A DNA stretch of 64,000 bases from G965197715 sp965247615 (GTDB lineage: Bacteria; Chloroflexota; Dehalococcoidia; Lucifugimonadales; UBA1127): NCBI GenBank assembly GCA_965247615.1, contig OZ252022.1, forward strand, positions 1,488,001 to 1,552,000, written 5' to 3'. A program made the translations under genes and the position numbers. The stretch's first letter is position 1; each line of letters starts with the position of its first letter. The notes under the pieces were generated by a model. That model worked only from the letters and a program-made list of their open reading frames with translations, was not told where the DNA came from and did no database searches. Below, in pieces: positions 33,182 to 44,858 of the stretch.

Positions 33182-34134
33182 TGGTGATTTCAGACGAGCT
33201 CCGCGTCTTTACTGGCAACGCCCACCCCGAACTGGCAAAGTCCGTCTGCAATTACCTCAACATCCCCTTCGGACAGGCTAAGGTCTTCAAGTTCAGCAAT
33301 GGCAACAGCTTCGTCCAGTATGAGGAGAACATCCGGGAGCGGGACGTCTTCATCGTTCAACCCGCCGCCGACCCCGTCAACGACTCCATCATGGAGCTCC
33401 TCATCATGATCGACGCCGCCAAGCGCGCCTCCGCCCGGCGCATCACCGCCGTCATGCCCTACTACGGCTACGGCCGCACCGACAAGAAGGACCAACCTCG
33501 CGTCCCCATCACCGCCAAGCTCATCGCCGACCTCCTCACCGTCGCCGGCGCCCAGCGCCTCCTCACCGTCGACCTCCACGCCGGCCAGATTCAGGGCTTC
33601 TTCAACATCCCCGTCGACGAGCTCACCGCCCTCAACCTCTTCGTCCGCTACTTCCACGAAAAGGAGCTTGTCGACCCCGTTGTCGTCGCCGTCGATATCG
33701 GCATCAGCAAACGCGCCCGCAATATGGCCGAGCGCCTAAACCTCCCCCTCGCCATCATCGAAAAGCGTCGCATGGACAACTCCGATACCGCTCACAGCTT
33801 CAACATCATCGGCGAAGTCGCCGGCAGGACCGCCATCGCCTTCGATGACGAAATCTCCACCGGCGGCTCCCTCATCACCGCCACCGATGCCCTCCTCGAA
33901 GCAGGTGTACGTGAGGTCTACGCCTGCAGCACCCACGGCGTCCTCGCCCGCTCCGCCGCCGAAACCATCGAGCAGAGCGCCGTCAAGGAGATCGTCCTCA
34001 CCGACACCCTCCCCACGACCCACCATTCGGACTCGACCAAGATCCACTCCCTCTCCATTGCCCCCACCCTCGGTGAAGCCATCCGCCGCATTCACCTCGG
34101 TGAGTCCGTGGGGGCCATATTCCTCGAAGACTAG
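33181..34134 (+). CDS. prs: Ribose-phosphate pyrophosphokinase
   Basis: 317 residues from ATG 33181. It makes PRPP from ribose 5-phosphate and ATP for nucleotide, His and Trp synthesis. Motifs: FTGNAHPELAKSVCNYLNIP, DVFIVQPAADPVNDSIMELLIM, TAVMPYYGYGRTDKKDQPRVPITAKL, VDLHAGQIQGFFNIPVDEL and the PRPP loop AFDDEISTGGSL. The family usually has DD-x-x-D-T-x-G-T in that loop; here Ser replaces Thr at the end, a conservative change. Coupled to the upstream ECH gene by a one-base overlap. Confidence 0.96.
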   Translation: MVISDELRVFTGNAHPELAKSVCNYLNIPFGQAKVFKFSNGNSFVQYEENIRERDVFIVQPAADPVNDSIMELLIMIDAAKRASARRITAVMPYYGYGRTDKKDQPRVPITAKLIADLLTVAGAQRLLTVDLHAGQIQGFFNIPVDELTALNLFVRYFHEKELVDPVVVAVDIGISKRARNMAERLNLPLAIIEKRRMDNSDTAHSFNIIGEVAGRTAIAFDDEISTGGSLITATDALLEAGVREVYACSTHGVLARSAAETIEQSAVKEIVLTDTLPTTHHSDSTKIHSLSIAPTLGEAIRRIHLGESVGAIFLED

Positions 34135-34250
34135 CCGGCCATGGAACACAGTGCGCCACCTGCCCATGTGAATCCAAGGCAACCCGCCCATTCGAATCAC
34201 CAGTGAGGCAACAAATGGGGCCGAAGGCCACCAAATGAGGAACAAGTGCC

Positions 34251-36962
<2,712 letters not shown>

Positions 36963-37006
36963 TTGACAGGCAGCGCCCGGCGGAGCGGACAGAGGCCGGA
37001 GACAAG

Positions 37007-37462
37007 ATGACGCCTGAGTTCCCACGGAAGCTCGGAGTACACGGTGGGGCCCGAATCGGCCTGCTCGGCGCGTCCCCGCAGTTTGCGCGCGCCCTGGCCG
37101 AAGCCATCCCCTCGGACTGCGTCCTCACCGCCGAAGGCGCCCCCGTCGCCGGCGCCGCAAGCCCGCTGGACGTCGTCCTGTGGTGGGTGTCGGACCAGGG
37201 CGACCTGACCCGGACCCTCCGGGAGCTCATGGACCGCCTGGCCGTCAACGGTGCTGTGTGGGCAGTCATCCCCAAGAAGAAGGCCCTGGCTGGCCGCACC
37301 GGCCCGACCTTTAACGGCGTCCAGAACGCCGCCCTGCCCCTCGGATTCGTCGACAACAAGGACCTGGGCTTCTCGGACACCGAGTACGGCATCCGCTTCG
37401 TCATCAGGAAGGAGCTGCGGCCCGGCCACCAGGCCAGGATCGCCGCCATCGCATCAACGTGA
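37007..37462 (+). CDS. DUF3052-family protein
   Basis: 151 residues from ATG 37007 with CGGAGAC upstream. LGVHGGARIGLLGASPQFARAL, DVVLWWVSDQGDLTRTLRELM, VNGAVWAVIPKKKA and LGFVDNKDLGFSDTEYGIRFVIR match the DUF3052 pattern, a small alpha/beta protein of unknown function common in actinobacteria and Chloroflexota. Two neighbouring downstream genes start within 10 bp or overlap, so it appears to head a small cluster after secA. Confidence 0.78.
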   Translation: MTPEFPRKLGVHGGARIGLLGASPQFARALAEAIPSDCVLTAEGAPVAGAASPLDVVLWWVSDQGDLTRTLRELMDRLAVNGAVWAVIPKKKALAGRTGPTFNGVQNAALPLGFVDNKDLGFSDTEYGIRFVIRKELRPGHQARIAAIAST

Positions 37463-37470
37463 GGTGAATC

Positions 37471-37956
37471 ATGGTCCCGGAAGTCCAGGAGTTCGCTGAT
37501 AGGCTCGACGAGATTCGCCGCCAGGCCAGGGAGGCCATTCAGGACCTAGACCAGCGCGGCCTCAACGCCGCCCCCCTCGACCAGGACACCAGCTCTCCCG
37601 CCGTCCTCGTCCACCACATGGCCGGCGTTGAGCGGTTCTGGCTCCGCCAGATCATCGGCGGCGTCGACATCGGCCGCAGCCGTCCCAGCGAGTTCGCCGC
37701 CACCGCCGCCACCGTCGCAGACCTCGAAGCCCTCCTTGATGAGGCTGGCCGCACCACCCGTGAGGTGCTCTCCGAGTTCTCTGCCGCCCAGCTCCACGAT
37801 TCCCGCGACGCCCGCGGCGAGCCAAGGAGCGTGCAGTGGTGCCTCCTCTCGATGATGGACCACCTGAGCGGACACGTGGGCCACCTCCAGATCACCCGCC
37901 AGCTCTACGACAGGAGAATTACGGGCCCCTTCCCAGAGCGCGCCCAGAGACCATGA
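37471..37956 (+). CDS. DinB-superfamily (four-helix, metal-binding) protein
   Basis: 161 residues with GAGGTG before the ATG. Three His-containing helices (VHHMAGVERFWLRQI and MMDHLSGHVGHLQITRQ) give the His triad of the DinB/YfiT fold, in which some members are thiol-dependent S-transferases using mycothiol or bacillithiol. The substrate is unknown. Begins 8 bp after the DUF3052 gene and overlaps the next gene by 4 nt (ATGA), so the three are translated together. Confidence 0.82.
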   Translation: MVPEVQEFADRLDEIRRQAREAIQDLDQRGLNAAPLDQDTSSPAVLVHHMAGVERFWLRQIIGGVDIGRSRPSEFAATAATVADLEALLDEAGRTTREVLSEFSAAQLHDSRDARGEPRSVQWCLLSMMDHLSGHVGHLQITRQLYDRRITGPFPERAQRP

Positions 37957-38435
37957 CGCCCAACCAACACAGCAACCCGGAGATCGCCCGCCTCTTCGAT
38001 GACCTCGCGGACGTCCTTGAGATCAAGAAGGACTCCTGGTTCAAGGTCCGCGCCTACCGCAGGGCCGCCCAGGTCATTCGAGAGTTGCCGGAGCCCCTGC
38101 GGGACCACGTAAGGCAGGGCCGCAACCTCACCGCCATATCGGGCATCGGCGACGCCATCGCGAAGAAGACCGCCGAGCTCGTCAACACCGGGCGCATGGC
38201 AACCTATGACAGAGAGATGTCGTCACTCCCTCCGCTCGTCCAACTCCTCGCCAGTGTTCCCGGCGTCAGCCCAAAGACCGCGTGGCGGCTCGTGCAGGAT
38301 ACCGGCGCCGTCGGCCGCGACGAGCTGCTGACCGCTCTGGCCGCCCCAGCGCCCCGCGGGCTGCCGGAGGAAGGCGAAGGCTCGTTGCAGGCCATCAGGG
38401 ACTACCTCGGCGCGCGAATCCCGGGAGCGCGGTAA
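37953..38435 (+). CDS. PolX N-terminal-like helix-hairpin-helix protein (stand-alone)
   Basis: 160 residues from ATG 37953. NPEIARLFDDLADVLEIKKD, then FKVRAYRRAAQVIRELPE and ISGIGDAIAKKTAELVNTGR, is the 8-kDa-like HhH module that opens DNA polymerase X/PHP proteins. A second HhH follows (LASVPGVSPKTAWRLVQDTG). The nucleotidyltransferase and PHP exonuclease domains of PolX are absent, and no second half follows, so this is a short DNA-binding protein rather than a polymerase. It might bind gapped or nicked DNA. Confidence 0.78.
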   Translation: MTPNQHSNPEIARLFDDLADVLEIKKDSWFKVRAYRRAAQVIRELPEPLRDHVRQGRNLTAISGIGDAIAKKTAELVNTGRMATYDREMSSLPPLVQLLASVPGVSPKTAWRLVQDTGAVGRDELLTALAAPAPRGLPEEGEGSLQAIRDYLGARIPGAR

Positions 38436-38438
38436 CCC

Positions 38439-39251
38439 ATGGCCGCCGCTGAACGCCAAGAGGCCGGCTCCGGGCCTTCCGTCGTCTTGGAAGACTCCGA
38501 TGGCTCGCTCGGTGCATGGGACGGCGGCGCCCCCGCCTCCGGCCAGGCCCGCCAGGCTCTGGACCACCTCCACGGCGCCGTCACGAAGGGCACCGCGTGG
38601 CCCATCGCTCTCCTGGAGGCCATCGGACTCTGGACCGCGCCCGAGGAGCTCTTCCGGGGCCGGCTCCACCGCTACCTGCTTCAGGGCGAAGCCTTCGACT
38701 GGCTCCTCTTGGCCCAGCGCCTCACACGGGAGGCGGTCGGCGCCATCCCCGCCCCGGACCGCGCACGGCTCCTCCGCCAGGGCCTCCTCCCCGCGGAAAT
38801 CCCCGATGCCGAGTTCAGAAGGCTCATTGGAGTCCCCAAGTTTCGCGCCCACCTCAACTTTTGGTACGGCGTCACCGTGGAAGCCTCCCTCCAGGAGGCC
38901 CTGCGTGATGAGGTTCGCAAGGAACGCTTCAGCCGGGGCCTCTCCTCGCGCTCCCGCGTCACCACAGAGGCCTTTCAGCGCATCTACGGCGAACCGAGGT
39001 CCCAACTCATGCAAAGGTTCCTTCAGGTGTGGCTCAAGCCCCCGGTAGCCCTCGTGCCCAGGGGCTTCCTCAAGGAGTTCACCTACTGGCTCTTCAAGCG
39101 GCGAATCCACCAGATCGAAAAGGCCCGCGTCGCCAGTGATACCCGCAAGGGCCTTGAGTGGCTCTCGCGGAACCACCGGGACGTATTCCTGTGGCAAGCA
39201 GCCCCTCCAGGCCTGGACACGGACGCCCTTCGCCGCACGGATGAAGCGTAG
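38439..39251 (+). CDS. Conserved-looking protein of unknown function
   Basis: 270 residues starting 4 bp after the HhH gene stop. No family is recognised. It is mixed helical with several Trp/Arg-rich blocks (GRLHRYLLQGEAFDWLLLAQRL, LIGVPKFRAHLNFWYGVTVE, FLKEFTYWLFKRRIHQIEKA). The composition and codon use match its neighbours, and tight spacing argues that it is a real gene of the same cluster. No signal peptide or membrane segment is evident. Confidence 0.65.
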   Translation: MAAAERQEAGSGPSVVLEDSDGSLGAWDGGAPASGQARQALDHLHGAVTKGTAWPIALLEAIGLWTAPEELFRGRLHRYLLQGEAFDWLLLAQRLTREAVGAIPAPDRARLLRQGLLPAEIPDAEFRRLIGVPKFRAHLNFWYGVTVEASLQEALRDEVRKERFSRGLSSRSRVTTEAFQRIYGEPRSQLMQRFLQVWLKPPVALVPRGFLKEFTYWLFKRRIHQIEKARVASDTRKGLEWLSRNHRDVFLWQAAPPGLDTDALRRTDEA

Positions 39252-39285
39252 ACCCGTGGGCTGCCCCACGCCAAAAGGAGGAGTT

Positions 39286-39720
39286 TTGAGCAGTCTCCAC
39301 TTCGCCCGGATCCTCTCCGGGGCAGTCGCAGTCCTCCTCGTCGCTGCCGCTTGCGGCGGAGAGGGGTCGGATCCCCTGGCCATCTGCGTCCAGCCCGACG
39401 CCCCGGTCAACCCCATCCAGGTCACCTTCGTCCCCGTCCTGGATCGAAACCCCAACATGCTGCCTGCCGGCATTGGCGTCACCCCCAGCTGTACGCGCCC
39501 CCTATACACCAAGAACGCGGATTTCGTCGTCCACGTCCAGTCTCCGGGGAACGAGGAGTGGACCATGGGCGACTTTTTCCGAGTCTGGGGCGACGACAAC
39601 CCCTATCGGGGCATGGGGACCAACAACGTCTCCGTGAACAGTGAGCTCTACCAGGGTGACTACAACGACATCCGCCTTGAGCACGGCCTACGCGTCATCA
39701 TCGACTTCAAGTCCCAATAG
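39286..39720 (+). CDS. Small lipoprotein of unknown function
   Basis: 144 residues from TTG 39286, selected because AAAAGGAGG lies just upstream (39273-39281) and because the protein then starts with a signal peptide (FARILSGAVAVLLVAAAC) ending in a lipobox. The mature protein of about 120 residues has two Cys residues that could form a disulfide (LAICVQPD, SCTRPLYT) and ends with VIIDFKSQ. No known family. Probably anchored on the outer face of the membrane. Confidence 0.7.
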   Translation: MSSLHFARILSGAVAVLLVAAACGGEGSDPLAICVQPDAPVNPIQVTFVPVLDRNPNMLPAGIGVTPSCTRPLYTKNADFVVHVQSPGNEEWTMGDFFRVWGDDNPYRGMGTNNVSVNSELYQGDYNDIRLEHGLRVIIDFKSQ

Positions 39721-39881
39721 CTTCCCAAACGATAACCATTCGCTAGCCAACGCTACACCCCCCTCCTCCGAAGCTGGCTCAGCCCCAGCGCGCCGCTATC
39801 CCGAGGCACCGGACCACCATGAGCGCGGTCCCCGGGGTCCCGCTCACGGTGGTCCGGTCATTCCTCTTGACTCTCAAGACA

Positions 39882-39908
39882 GGTGCTGCCGAACCAAATG
39901 AGCCGGGG
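39882..39908 (+). repeat. Dispersed repeat A, copy 6
   Basis: GTGCTGCCGAACCAAATGAG followed by CCGGGGG. A GTCCCGCTCACGGTGGTCC block lies about 45 bp upstream, in the same order as in the other copies. Confidence 0.6.
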
Positions 39909-40038
39909 GTGGTAGGTCCCTGGTGTCCTCCGTAGTGTTCTGCTGACCGTCGCGCAAGAGGGACCTCGCACCCTCTGGCCGGCAGGGGTACCATGGGTCA
40001 AGATGACCAGTTGGTCAGGAGCCTGGGAGGGGTGACCC

Positions 40039-40284
40039 ATGGTGAAGAGGGCGAGCGCGGCGCAGGCGACGGCCCAGCTCTCCGCGCTGACAGGGGAGGT
40101 GGCACACGGAGGCCGGCACATCATCATTGAACGACATGGCAAGCCCTTGGTTGCCTTGGTGAGCCTGGACGACCTTGAGCTCCTGGAGCAGCAACGGGCA
40201 ACTTCGGCATTGCCCCATGGAGCCCTTGCCTTGGTCGGCGCCTGGCGGGAAGTGAACGATGAAGCAGGGGAGTCTCTGATTTAA
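40039..40284 (+). CDS. Phd/YefM-type antitoxin
   Basis: 81 residues with GGGAGGGG before the ATG. ASAAQATAQLSALTGEVAHG, then IIIERHGKPLVALVSLDDLELLE, is the Phd-like fold that dimerises, binds its operator and covers the toxin with its C-terminal tail. The partner PIN toxin 56 bp downstream carries a nonsense codon, so this antitoxin probably no longer has a functional toxin. The gene itself looks intact. Confidence 0.8.
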   Translation: MVKRASAAQATAQLSALTGEVAHGGRHIIIERHGKPLVALVSLDDLELLEQQRATSALPHGALALVGAWREVNDEAGESLI

Positions 40285-40340
40285 GATATCTATGTTCACC
40301 GGGAGAACGAAACGGGCCGCACGGTGGAACTTGAGCCCTG

Positions 40341-40751
40341 ATGTGCCTCCTGGGTACGGATATCCTGAGCAAACTTCTCAAACGGACGCCCTCGACGGTC
40401 CTGATCGCTAGACTGGCATCAGTCCCGCAGGAGCGCTAGTTTACTTCCAGCATCACCCTCGGCGAGTTGCTCTACGGGGCCCACCGGCTGCGAGAGTACG
40501 CTCCACTGCTCCTGGACCGGCTGGACAGGACGGTTCCACCAAACCTACCTGTGCTTCCCTTCGACGGCGCCGCTGCGCGTCGGTATGGCGAGGTGAGAGC
40601 AGAGTTGGAGCACCGCGGAACACCGCTAGCCGATGCTGACCTCAGGATTGGGGCTATTGCACTGGTCCTTGGCCTTACAGTCGTCACAGGAAACGTGCGG
40701 CACTTCCAGAGAATCCCCAACCTGGTGGTAGAGAACTGGCTGGAAGTGTGA
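40341..40751 (+). pseudogene. vapC: VapC-type PIN toxin interrupted by an in-frame TAG
   Basis: From ATG 40341 the frame reads MCLLGTDILSKLLKRTPSTV, meets TAG at 40437-40439, then continues in the same frame with FTSSITLGELLYGA, VLPFDGAAARRYGEVRAELE, GTPLADADLRIGAIALVLGL and NVRHFQRIPNLVVENW. Acidic residues of the PIN site are all encoded (Asp in GTDIL, Glu in LGELLYG, Asp in LADADLRI). The stop splits the first Asp from the rest, which should abolish RNase activity. A CAG-to-TAG change (Gln before FTS) explains it. Confidence 0.85.
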
Positions 40752-40797
40752 GAATAGCCTACCCGGCGTCCCCAGGGTCACGCTCCCGGTCTCCGGG

Positions 40798-40836
40798 GTT
40801 CCGTGCATGGTAAGGCTCTCGAACCAGACGAGCAGG
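40798..40836 (+). repeat. Dispersed repeat A, copy 7
   Basis: GTTCCGTGCATGGTAAGGCT followed by CTCGAACCAGACGAGCAGG, then the companion block GCCGTCGCGCCAGCGACC ending about 40 bp downstream. Confidence 0.6.
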
Positions 40837-40883
40837 ACCGCGTCAGCGACCCCGCAAGCCGTCGCGCCAGCGACCGACCCCGC

Positions 40884-43550
40884 CTACGATAGCTGTCCCA
40901 GCAGCTCTTGGACCTTCTCCCGCCGCTCCGTCGAAGCCTGTAACCGCCCCTCCTCCCGCTCGACCACCTCCTCCGGGGCCCGCGACCGGAAACGCTCGTC
41001 CTTCAAGTGCGCCTCCAGCCGCGCGATGTTCCTCTCCGCCTCCTCCATCTCCCCCTGCAGCCGCGCGCGCTCCGCCTCCACGTTCACCAGACCCTCCATC
41101 GGTATCGTCAGCACCAGGCGCCCCACCACCGCTCGCAGTGACCCGGGGCGTGGCTCCCCCTGACTCGCCCCGTCGACGCGCAGCGGCTCCACCCCCGCCA
41201 GCGTCCGGATCGTCCCCGCCTGCGACTCCACCAGGCCCTGCAGCCCTCCCGCGTGAACGGCCACCTCCAGCGGACGCCGGGCCTCGATGCGAAGCTCCGC
41301 CCGCGCGTTCCGCACCGTCCGCACCACGTCCCGCACCAGCCCAAACTGCCCCTCGGCTTCGGGGTCCAGCAGCGCCTCGTCTGTCACCGGGTACGGAGCG
41401 ATGATGATCGCGGCGGGAGCTTCCATCTCCTTGGGCAGGATGCCCATCAGCGTCTGCCACAGCTCCTCGGTGATGAAGGGCATGAAGGGATGAAGCAGCC
41501 GCAGCGTCTTCTCCAGCACGTGGGCCAGCACCGGCAACGGAGACGGCGCCGAGGGGTCACGCAGCCTCACCTTGCACGCCTCGATGTACCAGTCGCAATA
41601 CTCATCCCAAACGAACTCGTAGATCGCCTGCTCCGCCTCCCCAATCTGGTACTCCTCAAGGCTCCGGCGCACCCTGGCCGTCAGGCCGTTCAGGCGGCTC
41701 AACACCCACCGGTCCTCCAGCGCCTCCGGCGACGGCTGGCTCCACCCGGACAGGTCCGGCGCGTTCCCCAGCCCTTGGAGCACGAATCGCGAGGCGTTCC
41801 AGAGCTTGTTCGCAAAGTTGCGCGCCGCCTCCAGCTTCGCTGGCCCCAGCCGCGTGTCGTTCCCCTGCGACGTCCCCACCGTGACCGCAAACCGCAGCGC
41901 GTCCGCCCCGTACCTCTCGATGGCCTCGAGCGGGTCCACCACGTTTCCCCGCGTCTTGCTCATCTTCGCCCCCTCCACGTCCCGGATCAGGCCGCTCAGG
42001 TACACCGTGTGGAAGGGCGCCTTCCCCGTGTTCTCCAGCCCCATCATGATCATCCGCGCAACCCAGAAGAACAGGATGTCATGCCCCGTCTCCATCACGC
42101 TCGTCGGATAGAAGAAGTCCAGGTCTTCCGTCGCGTCCGGCCAACCCAGCGTCGAGTGCGTCCACAGGCCGGAGCTGAACCACGTATCCAGCATGTCCGG
42201 GTCCTGGGTGATCTCCCTTGACCCGCACGACGAACACCGCTCCGGGTCCTCGTACTCCACCGTCAAAGCCTCGCAGGCCCCGCAGTGCCACACAGGGATC
42301 CGATGCCCCCACCACAGTTGGCGGCTGATGCACCAGTCCCGGATATTCTCCATCCAGTTCTCGTACACCCGTGTGAACCGCTCCGGCACCAGTCGAATCT
42401 CGCCCCTCCGCACCAGCTCCAGCGCAGGCTGCGCCAACGTCTCCATCCGCATGAACCACTGCCTGCTCACCAGCGGCTCCACCACCTGGTTGCACCGTTG
42501 GCAATGCCCCACCGAGTGCCCGTACGGCTCCACCCGCTCCAGCAGCCCCTCCCGCTCCAACCGTTCGACAATCGCCTCCCTGGCCTCGAAGCGGTCCAGG
42601 CCCGCATACGGCCCCGCCTCAGCGCTCATCGTCCCGTCCAGGTTGATGGCCGTCACGATAGCCAGCCCGTGCCGCTCCCCTATCTCGAAGTCGTTCGGGT
42701 CATGCCCCGGCGTCACCTTCAGCGCCCCCGTGCCAAACTCGATGTCCACCGCCTCGTCCCCGATGATCGGGATCTCCCGCCCCAGCACCGGCAGCACCAC
42801 CCTCTTCCCCACGAGCCCCTCGTATCGCCCGTCTGCCGGGTTCACCGCCACCGCCGTGTCACCCAGCAGCGTCTCCGGCCGAGTCGTCGCCACCGTGACC
42901 GATCCTTCCCCCTCCGCCAGCCTGTAGCGAATGTGGTACAGGTTGCCCTGCAGCTCTTGGTGTACCACCTCCAGGTCGGACAGCGCTGTGGCGCAGCGAG
43001 GGCACCAGTTGATGATCCGCTCCCCCTGGTGGATCAGCCCTTTTCGATAGAGGTTCACAAACGTGTGGCGGACGGCCCTGCTCGGGCCCGGGTCCAACGT
43101 GAAGCTCTCCCTGCTCCAATCACAGGACACCCCCAGCCGCCGGTGCTGCTCCCCAATGCGGCCCCGGTACCTGTTCACCCACTCCCACACCCGCTCAAGG
43201 AACCTCTCCCGCCCCAGGTCATGGCGCGTGAGGCCCTCCTTGGCGATCTCCCGCTCCACCACCACCTGCGTCGCAATCCCCGCATGGTCAAGCCCCGGCA
43301 GCAACAGCGCGGCCTCCCCTAGCATCCGATGCCACCGCGTCAGCGTGTCCTCCACTGCGGCTCGCTGCGCGTGACCCAGGTGGAGCTCCCCTGTCACGTT
43401 GGGCGGCGGCTGTATGATCACGAAGGGCTTCCGTCCGCGGTCGACGGCTGCTGTGAAATACCCGCCATCCAGCCATGACTGGTAGATCCGCCCCTCCACA
43501 TGCTGCGGGTCGTAGGCGCGGGGAAGCTCCGAAGCGTTCGATTGCGTCAT
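40884..43550 (-). CDS. valS: Valyl-tRNA synthetase
   Basis: 888 residues with AGAGGAG before ATG 43550. It charges tRNA-Val and edits threonyl-tRNA. The class I HIGH motif is seen as PPPNVTGELHLGHA (~50-63) and KMSKS as KMSKTRGNVVDP (~530). The editing domain contains TTRPETLLGDTAVAVNP and GTGALKVTPGHDPNDFEIG. The C-terminus ends in the coiled-coil arm typical of ValRS (VEAERARLQGEMEEAERNIARLEAHL). A -10 like TACAAT at 43697-43702 (minus strand) implies a leader of about 140 nt. Confidence 0.97.
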   Translation of the reverse strand: MTQSNASELPRAYDPQHVEGRIYQSWLDGGYFTAAVDRGRKPFVIIQPPPNVTGELHLGHAQRAAVEDTLTRWHRMLGEAALLLPGLDHAGIATQVVVEREIAKEGLTRHDLGRERFLERVWEWVNRYRGRIGEQHRRLGVSCDWSRESFTLDPGPSRAVRHTFVNLYRKGLIHQGERIINWCPRCATALSDLEVVHQELQGNLYHIRYRLAEGEGSVTVATTRPETLLGDTAVAVNPADGRYEGLVGKRVVLPVLGREIPIIGDEAVDIEFGTGALKVTPGHDPNDFEIGERHGLAIVTAINLDGTMSAEAGPYAGLDRFEAREAIVERLEREGLLERVEPYGHSVGHCQRCNQVVEPLVSRQWFMRMETLAQPALELVRRGEIRLVPERFTRVYENWMENIRDWCISRQLWWGHRIPVWHCGACEALTVEYEDPERCSSCGSREITQDPDMLDTWFSSGLWTHSTLGWPDATEDLDFFYPTSVMETGHDILFFWVARMIMMGLENTGKAPFHTVYLSGLIRDVEGAKMSKTRGNVVDPLEAIERYGADALRFAVTVGTSQGNDTRLGPAKLEAARNFANKLWNASRFVLQGLGNAPDLSGWSQPSPEALEDRWVLSRLNGLTARVRRSLEEYQIGEAEQAIYEFVWDEYCDWYIEACKVRLRDPSAPSPLPVLAHVLEKTLRLLHPFMPFITEELWQTLMGILPKEMEAPAAIIIAPYPVTDEALLDPEAEGQFGLVRDVVRTVRNARAELRIEARRPLEVAVHAGGLQGLVESQAGTIRTLAGVEPLRVDGASQGEPRPGSLRAVVGRLVLTIPMEGLVNVEAERARLQGEMEEAERNIARLEAHLKDERFRSRAPEEVVEREEGRLQASTERREKVQELLGQLS

Positions 43551-43696
43551 CTTCTCCTCTGTACTGGGGGGCTGGTTTCCTTGGGGGGCTCGGCAAGAGC
43601 CCGCGTCCGACGCCCCGAAGGGCGGCGCATCGGTCCCTCACCCGTCCGGGCGCCATTGGCCGCCGGGCCTAGAAGGCCCCGCAGGCGGCTGCCACT

Positions 43697-43702
43697 ATTG
43701 TA
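43697..43702 (-). promoter_or_regulatory. -10 box (TACAAT) for valS
   Basis: TACAAT on the minus strand with a weak TTTGCC 17 bp upstream. The predicted leader of about 140 nt contains a GC-rich hairpin around 43600-43630 but no convincing T-box core. Confidence 0.4.
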
Positions 43703-43841
43703 CATTGGGCAGCTTGGGCGGCAAAGCCGAAGGCTCATCGGCCCCACGCCGCATTGACGCCCGCTGGAGCCCTTGCTAGACTCACACCATCACGGGAGCC
43801 TCGTTGCCGGGCCCCGAACGTATGGGGTGAAGGAGGGTCAC

Positions 43842-44858
43842 ATGGGAGGAGCCAACGGGCACACACTCTATCTCAGCACCACAGACGGCCTCTACGCCGC
43901 CGACCCCGGTGAACGCGGCTACACGTCCCGCGCCATCGGCTTCCAGGGCAGCGGCTTCCGCGCCGCCGTCCTCGTCGATAGGCGCGACCCCGACGTCCTC
44001 TACGCCGGCACCACCAAGGACGGCGTCTACCGTTCCCGCGACGCCGGACGGACCTGGCAGGAGATCAACCACGGCCTCGTCTACAAGAACATCTGGTCCA
44101 TCGCCCAGCACCCGCTCACCGGCGCCCTCCTCGTCGGCACCAGCCCCGCCAACGTCTTCATCAGCACCGACGACGGCGACTCCTGGTCCCAGTGCGAGCA
44201 GCTCGAGCGTCTTCCCACCACCAAGGGCTGGACCGGCCCCGTCCCGCCGCATGTGAGTCGCCTCAAGAACCTCTCCCTCTCCGCCGACGACCCCGGCCTC
44301 GTCTACGGCGCCATTGAGGAGGGCTGGGCCATCAGAAGCCTCGATGGCGGGGCCACTTGGGCCCAGATCGACAACGGCTTGAACCACGACGGCCACGGCA
44401 TCGCCGCCATGCCCGGCGACCCGCAGTGCGTCGTCGCCAGCACTGGCAAGGGCATGTTCCGCAGCGAAGACCAGGGCGAGCACTGGCTCGAGGCCAACCA
44501 GGGACTTGAGGCCCGCCGCTACACCCCCTCCCCCCTCGTCTCCCACCCCTCGCGCCCCGGCTTCCTGGTCACCGCCGTAACCGGCGTCGGCCCTGGAGGA
44601 TGGAGCAGGCCCGGCGGCGGCGACGCTGCCATCGCCCGCAGCGAGGATGGCGGACGATCCTGGACCGAGGCCACGGGTCTGCCTCAGCCCTGCCCAGCCG
44701 TCCCCCGTGGCCTCGCCGCCGCGCCCGACGATGTCGGTGTCTGCGCCGCCGGCATGCTGGACGGCACCGTCTGGACCAGCACCGACGCCGCCGAGTCCTT
44801 CCACAAGGCCCTGGAAGGCCTCCCGGGCGTTATGGGCATCGCCATCAGCCCCAGGTAG
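43842..44858 (+). CDS. BNR/Asp-box beta-propeller protein (sialidase-like fold)
   Basis: 338 residues from ATG 43842, preceded by AAGGAGGGT. Repeated Asp-box motifs S-x-D-x-G-x-T-W occur: SRDAGRTWQEI, STDDGDSWSQC, SLDGGATWAQI, SEDQGEHWLEA and SEDGGRSWTEA. Between them are VLYAGT-type strands. This indicates a six- or seven-bladed propeller. No signal peptide is visible, so it is likely cytoplasmic, unlike true sialidases, and the catalytic Arg triad was not identified. Such proteins are often annotated as exo-alpha-sialidase without evidence. Function unknown. Confidence 0.82.
   Translation: MGGANGHTLYLSTTDGLYAADPGERGYTSRAIGFQGSGFRAAVLVDRRDPDVLYAGTTKDGVYRSRDAGRTWQEINHGLVYKNIWSIAQHPLTGALLVGTSPANVFISTDDGDSWSQCEQLERLPTTKGWTGPVPPHVSRLKNLSLSADDPGLVYGAIEEGWAIRSLDGGATWAQIDNGLNHDGHGIAAMPGDPQCVVASTGKGMFRSEDQGEHWLEANQGLEARRYTPSPLVSHPSRPGFLVTAVTGVGPGGWSRPGGGDAAIARSEDGGRSWTEATGLPQPCPAVPRGLAAAPDDVGVCAAGMLDGTVWTSTDAAESFHKALEGLPGVMGIAISPR

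Noticed and set aside
43551..43700. Possible T-box leader of valS
   Set aside because: The leader has GGGTGAGGGACCG and a GC-rich hairpin, but no proper T-box core, specifier loop or terminator was found.
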